From contig JAIRNU010000030.1 in assembly GCA_031257945.1 (NCBI GenBank), forward strand, positions 1 to 7,456: DNA of 7,456 bases. The letters are read 5' to 3'. Below the pieces are notes generated by a model. That model made no database searches. It saw nothing but the letters and a program-made list of their open reading frames with translations, and had not been told where the DNA came from. This DNA comes from Holosporales bacterium. GTDB taxonomy: Bacteria; Pseudomonadota; Alphaproteobacteria; BNTO01. The translations under genes and the position numbers were made by a program. Position 1 is the first letter of the stretch. Every line of letters begins with the position of its first letter. This document shows, one piece after another, positions 1 to 6,379 of this stretch.

Positions 1-41
1 GATAGGGCTACAATGCTTTTGTGCGGAAATTCTATCTGCAT
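1..41 (-). CDS. Possible 5' end of a minus-strand gene cut by the window edge
   Basis: An ATG at 41-39 opens a frame that stays open for 13 codons to the window edge (MQIEFPHKSIVAL, next codon TCN). It is preceded by AGGAG with a 6-nt spacer, a good Shine-Dalgarno match and the main reason for reporting it. An in-frame ATG further upstream (92-90) has no ribosome binding site. The fragment is too short to identify. The opening loosely resembles the N-terminus of some PhoH-like proteins, but that is only an impression. It would lie 311 bp downstream of the leucine-rich-repeat gene, in the same direction. Confidence 0.35.
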   Translation of the reverse strand, partial: MQIEFPHKSIVAL

Positions 42-352
42 ATTGGTCTCCTGTTGGTTTTTTCTAACTTCATTCTGGAGGCCTTTTTGCATTTTGTGAA
101 TACTGTATTTTTTATTTCGGGCTTTTCAGGCTTTTCTCACCACATATTTTTTCTCATATGTGTTTGATCTTGGACACCCACCACGACCCTGTTTTCTCAC
201 CACGACAAATGCCCCCATTTTTGCGACGCAGGGGGGGAGGGAAAAATTTCACTCCCCTCACCTATTTTTAAAGCCCGACTACTACGCGGCTTTTGTCGCA
301 TACATGGAAGACAAATTCGAAAATTACAGATTAATGGCTTGGTCTACAGCTC
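42..352. other. Gene-poor spacer downstream of the LRR protein gene
   Basis: These 311 bp hold no convincing gene on either strand. A 75-codon plus-strand frame at 160-387 has no ribosome binding site, no recognisable domain, and runs into the 3' end of the opposing gene. The stretch contains a GC-containing stem-loop at 270-293, an AT-rich 7-bp perfect inverted repeat (141-147 with 156-162, CACATAT/ATATGTG), and a G-rich/C-rich pair near 233-257 (GGGGAG with CTCCCC). I see no clear sigma-70 promoter for the possible gene at 41. Confidence 0.5.
270..293 (-). terminator. Candidate stem-loop downstream of the LRR gene
   Basis: The arms AAAGCC and GGCTTT are perfectly complementary, with two further C-G pairs inside across a one-base bulge and a 7-nt loop. 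It lies about 60 nt after the stop codon at 353. On the minus strand only three T follow the stem, so it is a weak match to an intrinsic terminator. On the plus strand it is followed by TTTTG. It is a plausible transcript end or RNA-stabilising hairpin, not a proven terminator. Confidence 0.35.
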
Positions 353-1981
353 TCAAGAAACAGCCCACCATTTTAATCGGCCACTAACTTGCCATTTCCC
401 TGTTTTATAATCGAGCCTGAATTGCTTCTCTTTTTTGTTATTAGCCTCAAATGTGACAGTACACGTACCGCCTGCGTCCACCCTGTCATCGCCCAAAAAG
501 AGGGATAACTGTTCGCATATGTCTTTATCCGACTTACCCAAGAATGAGGAAACCCTTTTTATCGTTACGTTTGATATTCCAGTGTTATAAAAGGCACCTT
601 CACCGATTATCCTGATAGAAGCTGGAAGTGTTATATCCTTAAGACTATTGCACTGCAAAAAGGCCCTTTCCCCAATTTCCGTGGTAGTTTCATAAAGTTG
701 AACATTCGACAATTTTTGGCAATTAGCAAATGCATGATCCCCGATGGTTTCTACAGGCGGACATACAATTACGCGTTGCAACTCTGGACAACCTTCCACG
801 CTATGTGGGTCAATCTTTGTCTCATATCGTACCACAACCATTGCTATTGATTCCCTTCGTACATCTTGAGGGAGCCTAAACGTACCGTCTTCTGATTGAG
901 TGTAGATAACTCGCTCGACGTCACCGGTTAGATGTACCGCAGAACGATCAAACATATTTACTCGTGGCTGTTGGGCCGGTTGTGCTACAGGTGCTTCCGC
1001 ATCAAGTACAGGAGGTGCTGCAGGTTCTGGTACTGGCGCATCTGCTTGTAGTTGCTGTGGGGCCGCGTCAGGCTCAGAAGGTGCTACAGGTTCTGGTACT
1101 GGCGCATCTGCTTGTAGTTGCTGTGGGGCCGCGTCAGGCTCAGGGGGTGCTGCAGGTTCTGGTACTGGCGCATCTGCTTGTAGTTGCTGTGGGGCCGCGT
1201 CAGGCTCAGGGGGTGCTACAGGTTCTGGTACTGGCGCATCTGCTTGTAGTAGTTCTGCGTCAGGCTCAGGGGGTGCTGCAAGTGCCTGCGCTGCCGCATC
1301 TACTTGTTTCTGTGGTTCTGGTGCATCATGGTCAGGCTTCTGTGCAGGAGGTGCATCACCAAGCTCAGGAAGTGCTTCGGATAGTTCCGCGTCAGGCGCC
1401 TCAAGTGCATCACCAAGCTCAGGAAGTGCTTCATCCTCTACTGGTACTGCTGCGTCAAGCACAGGAAGTACTTGTGCCTGCGCTGTCGCATCTACTTGTT
1501 GCTGTGGTTTTAGCGCATCTGCTGCGTCAGGCTCAGGAGGTGCATCATCCTCTACTGGTGCTGCTGCGTCAGGCTCAGGAGGTACTGCATTCTCTACTGG
1601 TTCTGCTGCGTCAAGTACAGGAGGTGCTTCATCCTCTACTGGTACTGCTGCGTCAGGCTCAGGAGGTGCTGCAGGATCAGCATGCACCACATCATTATTT
1701 ACGAGTGGTGGTTCCGGTGCGTCAGGCACCGTACGTGTGTTATAATACCATATTACTCCACCTGCAGCAAGACCAGTCGCTGCACCGATAGCACAAGCGG
1801 TTTTAGGGTGTTCTACAGCAGCCCGTGCCACCCTACTTGCCCCATTTTTGGTAGCATTCCACGCGCTACCTGCCCCTCTTCCAAGAGCATTCCACGCGTC
1901 ACGTACGGCATCGGCCGTACCAAAGCCTCCCGCACAGTACATCAAAAGCATTGTACATTTTAGCATTTTTTTCGATGACAT
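353..1981 (-). CDS. BspA-type leucine-rich-repeat protein with Pro/Ala-rich repeat stalk
   Basis: The product has 542 residues in three parts. Residues 1-25 look like a signal peptide (KK, then a hydrophobic run, then AxA near 23-25), and a second hydrophobic segment at about 61-80 could be a membrane anchor. Residues 85-340 are low-complexity Pro/Ala/Glu/Asp sequence made of 14-residue (PPEPDAA.PVED.A) and 22-residue (PPEPDAAPQQLQADAPVPEP) tandem units. Residues 388-475 contain about four LRR_5 repeats, with the signatures IGDHAF, IGERAF and IGEGAF preceding N/C-x-x-L turns. A basic, Trp-containing tail follows. In this family such repeats usually mediate protein binding at the cell surface or in a host; a stalk-presented adhesin or secreted effector is my inference. 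The start is the first ATG, with TTTAGGA just upstream at short spacing. A good -10 box lies at 2021-2026. The exact role is unknown. Confidence 0.85.
   Translation of the reverse strand: MSSKKMLKCTMLLMYCAGGFGTADAVRDAWNALGRGAGSAWNATKNGASRVARAAVEHPKTACAIGAATGLAAGGVIWYYNTRTVPDAPEPPLVNNDVVHADPAAPPEPDAAVPVEDEAPPVLDAAEPVENAVPPEPDAAAPVEDDAPPEPDAADALKPQQQVDATAQAQVLPVLDAAVPVEDEALPELGDALEAPDAELSEALPELGDAPPAQKPDHDAPEPQKQVDAAAQALAAPPEPDAELLQADAPVPEPVAPPEPDAAPQQLQADAPVPEPAAPPEPDAAPQQLQADAPVPEPVAPSEPDAAPQQLQADAPVPEPAAPPVLDAEAPVAQPAQQPRVNMFDRSAVHLTGDVERVIYTQSEDGTFRLPQDVRRESIAMVVVRYETKIDPHSVEGCPELQRVIVCPPVETIGDHAFANCQKLSNVQLYETTTEIGERAFLQCNSLKDITLPASIRIIGEGAFYNTGISNVTIKRVSSFLGKSDKDICEQLSLFLGDDRVDAGGTCTVTFEANNKKEKQFRLDYKTGKWQVSGRLKWWAVS
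1023..1286 (-). repeat. 66-bp in-frame tandem repeats in the LRR protein gene
   Basis: Unit starts are at 1023, 1089, 1155 and 1221, exactly 66 bp (22 codons) apart. The first three units are nearly identical at the nucleotide level; the unit at 1221 is 6 bp (two codons) shorter. The low divergence points to recent expansion. Every change preserves the reading frame, so copy number can vary without destroying the protein. Confidence 0.9.
1546..1671 (-). repeat. 42-bp in-frame tandem repeats in the LRR protein gene
   Basis: Three consecutive units start at 1546, 1588 and 1630, each 42 bp (14 codons). All carry a CAT(C/T)CTCTACTGGT core followed by CTGCTGCGTCA. A related single unit starts at 1432. 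They encode the acidic proline-rich PPEPDAA-PVED units nearest the membrane segment. Confidence 0.85.
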
Positions 1982-2020
1982 ATTCCTAAATCGAACCTCT
2001 AAACTGAATCTATACCAGCC

Positions 2021-2051
2021 ATTATACTACATCATCCAAGCACTGTGTGAA
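2021..2051 (-). promoter_or_regulatory. Putative promoter of the LRR protein gene
   Basis: On the minus strand a perfect TATAAT (2026-2021) lies 39 nt upstream of the start codon. A TTCACA hexamer (2051-2046; 5 of 6 match to TTGACA) lies 19 nt further upstream. The spacer is longer than the optimal 17, so activity may be modest. It sits just outside the left end of the transposable element, so the gene seems to have its own promoter independent of the operon upstream. Confidence 0.5.
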
Positions 2052-2058
2052 CATTTTA

Positions 2059-2067
2059 GCAGCTAGC
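2059..2067. repeat. Left target-site duplication (GCAGCTAGC)
   Basis: This nine-base direct repeat is identical to 2756-2764 and abuts the left terminal inverted repeat of the element. A perfect 9-bp duplication immediately outside both inverted ends is the expected footprint of transposase-mediated insertion. Confidence 0.85.
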
Positions 2068-2454
2068 CTCAGCACCATACACATCTAGCTATCCCTTGAA
2101 ATGCGCAGTATTCATCGGTAGAAACAAATACTTGAAACAAGCGTAATGGCAGTTCTTGCATCTAGTTAGACGCGCCCGCCCCCCACCCCTTGTGTTACTT
2201 GGGTTTGGCGGGGAGCGATGGTACGGCCTCCTGCGTTTCTAGTGTTTTGGCGATTTTGATAGTGGTAACGGTGGTGGTAGCGTATCCACCAAGATTCCTG
2301 GAGATTTTGAGGGGGCTGAAGTGTACCTCCTGGATTTCTGAGGAAACTGAGCTGGCGTGGCCTGTATCCCCTGAGTTCCTTGGGGGGGTCAAGTATTCGC
2401 AAAGTATTTACGATTCCTTAACCTTTTTATGATATCCTTTAAATGGGGGGCCAT

Positions 2455-2474
2455 CCCAAGCCCCCGCCCACCCC
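2455..2474 (-). other. G-quadruplex-forming motif inside the element
   Basis: The minus strand reads GGGG-T-GGG-C-GGGGG-CTT-GGG: four G-runs of three or more with loops of 1, 1 and 3 nt, which fits the canonical quadruplex rule. The plus strand could instead pair GGGGG just upstream (near 2445-2450) with the CCCCC at 2461-2465, giving a competing hairpin. Confidence 0.6.
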
Positions 2475-2573
2475 AGGGGCCGGGCCGTAGCTGTCGTGAT
2501 CTATATTCTTATAGTGCCACAAAAATGGTTAAGAAGTCAACCTATTTTCAGTTAAGAATGTATGAAAAATGAA

Positions 2574-2740
2574 AATAAATATTTGGAGGAGTAATATTGG
2601 AATAGTATTACTACAGTAAAGGCTTACTGCAAGCGTTGCGAAGTTGACCCCCCAATAAATATTTGGGGGAGTAAGTATTGGGATGGTATTGCTGTAGTAA
2701 CGGCGGCCCAAAAGCATTGCGAAATTAACCACAAATAAAT
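2574..2740. repeat. 80-bp degenerate tandem repeat at the right end of the element
   Basis: The motif AATAAATAT recurs at 2574, 2654 and 2734, exactly 80 bp apart. The first two units align along their whole length (for example ATTTGG(A/G)GGAGTAA, GTATT(A/G)CT, GC(G/A)TTGCGAA(G/A)TT(G/A)ACC), with one compensating single-base insertion and deletion. The third unit breaks off directly into the terminal inverted repeat. The first unit also contains a perfect hairpin, CAGTAA-AGGC-TTACTG, not kept in the second. Confidence 0.75.
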
Positions 2741-2755
2741 ATGTAGGGTGCTGAG

Positions 2756-2764
2756 GCAGCTAGC
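2756..2764. repeat. Right target-site duplication (GCAGCTAGC)
   Basis: The sequence is identical in nine of nine bases to 2059-2067 and lies immediately outside the right inverted end. It is in direct, not inverted, orientation relative to the left copy, which separates a target duplication from a simple extension of the inverted repeat. Confidence 0.85.
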
Positions 2765-2801
2765 AAATAGATAAACCGGCGTCGCGTTGGCGCAGAATTT
2801 G

Positions 2802-2817
2802 GCGAAACTGCTTTCGC
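2802..2817 (-). terminator. Perfect hairpin downstream of the PBP gene
   Basis: GCGAAA and TTTCGC pair perfectly around a 4-nt loop, about 40 nt after the PBP stop codon and before the mobile element. There is no T-run after it on the minus strand, so it is better read as a 3'-end stem-loop of the operon transcript than as a textbook intrinsic terminator. Confidence 0.3.
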
Positions 2818-2857
2818 GTGATTTTCTAGGGCTGGCGCTACATTTGTAGAGGAGAAA

Positions 2858-4858
2858 CTACCCCGGAGAAAGGAAAGCGTCCATGGACTCTGAAAGAGGG
2901 CTTTGTTCATCGTCTTTGCCGTCAATTCCTTCCGCTTCCACTTCCCCTTCCCCTTTTTCCGCCATTTTTTCAACCTTTTCTGCTTGAAAGAATTGTTTCA
3001 TTATGGCGCCGGCGATTCTGGCTGGAATGCGGCCACCTGTTGAATGTGGAGCCATTTTATCCTCGGCTGAGTCATTACCTATCCAAACGCCGAGCACTAT
3101 CCCGTTTTTGTCGATAATATCTCTTGGGGAGTATTCATCCCTTTCCGTCGATTCCGCCTCCACACACGGCTCACACTCCACAATAACCCACGCATCACGG
3201 TTACTATTCGAGCCGGTTTTCCCGCAAATACGCGCATCAACATTTGCTGCTCTCCCAGTTCCGCGGCTAATAACGGCTCGGAGCATTTTTTTCATTGTAT
3301 CTAGCGCGTCATCCTCTATAACCTTTATGTTATCGTTGTCGGAGTGTTGATACACGATCCCCCCAGTTTTATCGCGAATTTCAAATATTCCGTATGGGAT
3401 AGTGGCGTATCCGTAATTGGCGAAGGCAGCATATGCTTGTGTAAGCTCTAAAAGCGATACTTCCGCCGCCCCCAGCGCCAAACTCAGGTCATAGTTAAGA
3501 GGGGAAGAAATACCAAGCCTTCTTGCGACCCGTATTACGTCATCTATTCCGATCATCTTTGCCAAACGTATACAAACACTATTCACAGAGTATACAAAGG
3601 CTTCAAAGACCGATATTTCCCCGCGCTCCCGCCATTTATAGTTGCCTGGTTTCCAGTTGCCTTGTTCATACGCGGAATCATCAATCATCGTTTCCTTGTC
3701 AAACCCAGCCTCCAGCGCCGCCAAATAAACAAACGCCTTGAAAGCAGAGCCTGGCTGCCTCAAAGCAGCAGTTGCCCTGTTGAATTGGCTTTTTCCGTAA
3801 TTCAATCCGCCTACCATAGATAAAACGGCACCATCAGCAGTCATAGCAATTAAGGCGGTTTGGTTGTATTTGTACTCCCCGTAGAACTTTTCATGAAAAT
3901 CCTGGCTTACGTTTTCTGCGATTTTCTGCATAGCTGGCCGCAAAGTCGTTACTACAACTATATCTTCTTTAATCGGGCCAATAATTGATGGGATACTTTC
4001 GAATACCCAATCCGCAAAATATTTGCTTCCGTTTTCTAGGGATTTATTATTGTTCAAAAAATCCTTCTCTAGCGGAATTACGGCGTCCTTCCAGTATGCA
4101 TCAAGGAATGCGGCGGACTCCATGGCCTGCAGCACTATCCTTGCCCGTGAAATAGCCTGCTCTGGGTGCGCAGATGGAGAATACCTTGATGGGGCCCGCA
4201 GCAACCCCGCCAGTACCGCCGCCTCAAACAAAGTTAATTTTTTCGCGGATTTTTGGAAATACCGCCGGGACGCGGCATCAATTCCAAATGTTCCCGCCCC
4301 AAAATACACGCGATTCAAATATAGCGTAAGGATTTGGTCTTTTGAAAAGTACGATTCTAATTTTAACGCAAGTAATAATTCTTGCATTTTGCGCTTGATG
4401 GATCTGTCGTTGAACTTAAAGATGCCATGAGCAATCAGCATATTTTTCGCTAATTGTTGTGTTAGTGTGGACCCTCCTTGTACCACTTTCTTTGCACGTA
4501 TATTTACAATAAACGCACGGCATAGACCAATAAAATCGAACCCTTGGTGCAAGTAAAAGCGCTTATCTTCGACTGCTAAAAACGCATTAACAACGTGTGG
4601 CGGCAAATCTTGCGCGTTAATAAATTCTTCGTATAAATCACCGTATGTAGCGATTACAGTCCCATCGGCGGCTTGAATAGTAACGCTTGGAGTTCTGACG
4701 TGCGTATTTAATTGTTGAATACTTGGGATACTACTATTTAACCATAAAAAAGTTAGAAAAAGTCCAAGACATAGGAATAACGAATGCAGTGCTATTAAAA
4801 GGAAGAATGTTTTTAAAAAATGCTTAATAAAGGAAAAGTTTTTATTTCCGCTATTCAT
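2858..4858 (-). CDS. Class A penicillin-binding protein (PBP1A family)
   Basis: This 666-residue inner-membrane enzyme polymerises glycan strands from lipid II and cross-links peptides in the periplasm. One membrane anchor spans about residues 12-40. The GT51 transglycosylase domain has all signature blocks: EDKRFYLHQGFD with the likely catalytic E97, GGSTLTQQLAKN (128-139), RKMQE with E160, and the ILTLYLNRVYFG block (176-187). The transpeptidase domain has SAFK (nucleophile S371), SVN (424-426) and KTGS (547-550). It is shorter than long PBP1A proteins of around 800 residues and leaves little room for an OB-like insert between the domains. Between KTGS and VWIGND there is an unusual insertion of roughly 25 acidic residues with two cysteines. 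The C-terminus is a low-complexity acidic tail. The ATG overlaps the LOG stop (ATGA), with GGAGAA as ribosome binding site, implying translational coupling. Confidence 0.95.
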   Translation of the reverse strand: MNSGNKNFSFIKHFLKTFFLLIALHSLFLCLGLFLTFLWLNSSIPSIQQLNTHVRTPSVTIQAADGTVIATYGDLYEEFINAQDLPPHVVNAFLAVEDKRFYLHQGFDFIGLCRAFIVNIRAKKVVQGGSTLTQQLAKNMLIAHGIFKFNDRSIKRKMQELLLALKLESYFSKDQILTLYLNRVYFGAGTFGIDAASRRYFQKSAKKLTLFEAAVLAGLLRAPSRYSPSAHPEQAISRARIVLQAMESAAFLDAYWKDAVIPLEKDFLNNNKSLENGSKYFADWVFESIPSIIGPIKEDIVVVTTLRPAMQKIAENVSQDFHEKFYGEYKYNQTALIAMTADGAVLSMVGGLNYGKSQFNRATAALRQPGSAFKAFVYLAALEAGFDKETMIDDSAYEQGNWKPGNYKWRERGEISVFEAFVYSVNSVCIRLAKMIGIDDVIRVARRLGISSPLNYDLSLALGAAEVSLLELTQAYAAFANYGYATIPYGIFEIRDKTGGIVYQHSDNDNIKVIEDDALDTMKKMLRAVISRGTGRAANVDARICGKTGSNSNRDAWVIVECEPCVEAESTERDEYSPRDIIDKNGIVLGVWIGNDSAEDKMAPHSTGGRIPARIAGAIMKQFFQAEKVEKMAEKGEGEVEAEGIDGKDDEQSPLSESMDAFLSPG

Positions 4859-5418
4859 GATTGTTCTCCAGCTTGCTCCTGAGCAAAAATAGCGTCAAAT
4901 CCTAGTTTACTGTTGATAACAGTATATCTGGCGTCTTTTTCGGCGATGAACCCGATGTTTACCGCACTTTTTAGTAAATCAAAGAAAGGGGCCCAAAAAT
5001 CCCAACAATCAAGGAAGAACACCTTACACCCAGGGGGATTCATCTTTTTTTCGATTAGTAAATAACAAATCTCGTGCAGCGTGCCGAGTCCTCCTGGAAG
5101 AAAAACAATCCTATCAGCTGTTGAAAACATATATGTTTGTCGCTCAGTGTAAGAAGCGAAACAAGTAACGGAGGTTAGGTTATCATAGGTCCACATTTCA
5201 CAATCCACGACCGCGCCATTAACCTCACATTTATATTTTTTTGCGCACTTAACGACCTCTCCGATTAAACCACTCGCTGCGCCGCTACACAAAACAGAAT
5301 AATCCCGCTCTGCGATGCAGCGCAAAAAGGCGTCGATCTCAAGCGAAACCCCGGGGAGAGCCGCCATTTTTACGTTTTCTGACATCCCCCCACAAATGCA
5401 TATCTGACTTTTGAACAC
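4855..5418 (-). CDS. LOG-family phosphoribohydrolase (TIGR00730-type Rossmann fold)
   Basis: Family members hydrolyse cytokinin riboside 5'-monophosphates, or AMP-like nucleotides, to the free base and ribose 5-phosphate in the cytosol. The 187-residue length is normal. Visible signatures are an N-terminal strand and CGG (9-11), the nucleotide loop SGAASGLIGEV (45-54), R93 in TERQTYM, and the family motif PGGLGTLHE (108-116) with E116. Two departures from the usual form are ERK to ERQ and the first Glu of GTxEE to His. Eleven cysteines is a high number. The start is GTG one base after the miaA stop. A later ATG (M12) would remove the N-terminal strand, so GTG is preferred despite a weak ribosome binding site. 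The gene overlaps the PBP start by 4 nt. Substrate preference cannot be read from sequence; some relatives are generic nucleotide hydrolases or lysine-decarboxylase-annotated proteins. Confidence 0.88.
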   Translation of the reverse strand: MFKSQICICGGMSENVKMAALPGVSLEIDAFLRCIAERDYSVLCSGAASGLIGEVVKCAKKYKCEVNGAVVDCEMWTYDNLTSVTCFASYTERQTYMFSTADRIVFLPGGLGTLHEICYLLIEKKMNPPGCKVFFLDCWDFWAPFFDLLKSAVNIGFIAEKDARYTVINSKLGFDAIFAQEQAGEQS

Positions 5419-5419
5419 G

Positions 5420-6376
5420 CTAGCTATTAAGTGAACATAACTTTTTTAGAATCATAGACGCTTGGCCTTGCGGAGAATCCGGTGGAATTAACACTATATC
5501 ACCGGCCTGATACTGCGTTCTAAACCAGGTTTGTTGGCGCTTAGCGTACTGACAGGTATTTTTTACGACTTCTTCTATGGTCTCTTCAAGCGACCACTCT
5601 CCATCAAGGTGCCTCTTGATTTCCTGATAGCCAACGGCCTTATGGATAGGGAAAAACTTGCCCATAGTGCTATCCCGCAGCAACCGTACCTCCTCGAAGA
5701 CCCCGGCTTCAATCATCTCTTTAAACCTGCGCTCTATGCGGTCTTGCAGCTCATCGCGATTGCAGTCTATCACGAACAAAGGGGCGCGGTGGTATTCAAC
5801 CTTTCTGCGCGGCTCCTTTTGCCACTGGAAAATGGAAACCCCGGTTTGCTCGATAACCTCCCATGCTCGCAGCAAATGTTGTATGTGATGAGGGTGTATT
5901 CGCCCTGCAATAAGTGGGTCCTTCTTTACGACGCAAGCGTACAATGCCGGCTCCCCAGACGCCGCAATGATCGATTTTCCCTGCTGACGCACTTGGAAAC
6001 GCACGCTATCGGAAATGTTAGGGATAGAAGATAGTCCATACAGTAATGAGCTAAAGAACAATCCCGTCCCACCAGTTGTAATAAATGCATTTGCAGTATT
6101 ATTGTCTTCAAGACAAACCGCCAGTAAGTCAAGCCAATCCGCCGCGGAAGACGGCTCATTGCACTCTAGCACTCCGTACAAATGGTGCTTAACAATTTCG
6201 CGCATGCCTTCGCCCGGATGCGCTGTCAAAATTGGTAAATTCTTGTACAGCTGCAAGCCGTCGGCATTTACAACCTCGCCTTCCAAAGCAACAGCCAACT
6301 CAGCGGCTACAGCGGATTTCCCGCTCGCCGTCGTTCCACCAATTGGAATAATCGTCTTTTCACTAAAAAATATCAT
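5420..6376 (-). CDS. miaA: tRNA dimethylallyltransferase MiaA
   Basis: MiaA transfers the dimethylallyl group from DMAPP to N6 of A37 in tRNAs reading UNN codons, giving i6A, the substrate of MiaB. The 318-residue length fits the family. Motifs in order are the P-loop GGTTASGKS (13-21), NADGLQLY (37-44) with the likely catalytic D39 (usually NADSMQVY), TGGTGLFF (101-108), RIHPHHIQHLLRAWEV (159-174; usually RIHPND.QR..RALEV), GYQEI (249-253) and the C-terminal tRNA-binding QYAKRQQTWFRTQ (276-288). The Ser-to-Gly change in the second motif and His replacing N/D and R in the fourth are modest departures. The ATG is 3 nt after the PhzF-family stop with only a weak ribosome binding site, so translation probably depends on the upstream gene. 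LOG follows one base later. Confidence 0.96.
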   Translation of the reverse strand: MIFFSEKTIIPIGGTTASGKSAVAAELAVALEGEVVNADGLQLYKNLPILTAHPGEGMREIVKHHLYGVLECNEPSSAADWLDLLAVCLEDNNTANAFITTGGTGLFFSSLLYGLSSIPNISDSVRFQVRQQGKSIIAASGEPALYACVVKKDPLIAGRIHPHHIQHLLRAWEVIEQTGVSIFQWQKEPRRKVEYHRAPLFVIDCNRDELQDRIERRFKEMIEAGVFEEVRLLRDSTMGKFFPIHKAVGYQEIKRHLDGEWSLEETIEEVVKNTCQYAKRQQTWFRTQYQAGDIVLIPPDSPQGQASMILKKLCSLNS

Positions 6377-6379
6377 AGC

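Larger units (their letters stand above)
2068..2755. mobile_element. 688-bp non-autonomous (MITE-like) element
   Basis: The left end CTCAGCACCATACA (2068-2081) is the inverted complement of the right end (2755-2742) at 13 of 14 positions, and both ends abut the 9-bp direct repeat GCAGCTAGC. Its first 151 bp recur at 7306-7456. No frame inside exceeds 80 codons and none resembles a transposase, so it must have been mobilised in trans or is an internally deleted insertion sequence. The interior is compositionally mixed: a GC-rich block with C and G runs at 2172-2216, a region with a G-quadruplex motif near 2455-2474, and an AT-richer right end with an 80-bp tandem repeat. Without it and one duplication copy, the spacer between the PBP and LRR genes would be only about 179 bp. 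The family is not assigned; several insertion-sequence families make 9-bp duplications. Confidence 0.82.

Noticed and set aside
141..162. AT-rich perfect inverted repeat as a terminator
   Set aside because: The stem is AT-rich apart from its outer C-G, G-C pairs and no T-run follows on either strand, so it is noted only as part of the spacer.
1023..1286. Regular repeats suggesting a CRISPR array
   Set aside because: Whole units are repeated with no unique spacers, and the period is a multiple of three inside a coding frame.
964..1791. Plus-strand 275-codon open frame opposite the LRR gene
   Set aside because: It is the antisense reading of the repetitive Pro/Ala stalk, where repeated codons lack reverse-strand stops. 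It has no domain and the product is monotonous Leu/Val/Gln repeats.
2166..2402. Minus-strand 78- and 65-codon frames overlapping in the element
   Set aside because: They are in GC-rich low-complexity DNA, overlap each other and the opposite frame, and have no recognisable motif.
2190..2432. 80-codon plus-strand frame in the element with a hydrophobic stretch
   Set aside because: It starts at TTG after a C-run with no ribosome binding site and has no recognisable domain. Copy 2 covers only its first nine codons, so conservation cannot be judged.
2529..2732. Minus-strand 67-codon frame with an internal protein repeat
   Set aside because: The apparent 27-residue repeat is the 80/81-bp DNA tandem repeat read by chance in frame. 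No start signal or conserved domain is seen.
2725..2973. Minus-strand 82-codon frame over the PBP 3' end
   Set aside because: It is an out-of-frame reading of the PBP acidic tail that continues into the spacer and across the element boundary.
4023..4430. Plus-strand 135-codon frame
   Set aside because: It is opposite the well-supported transglycosylase domain of the PBP gene and is a shadow frame.
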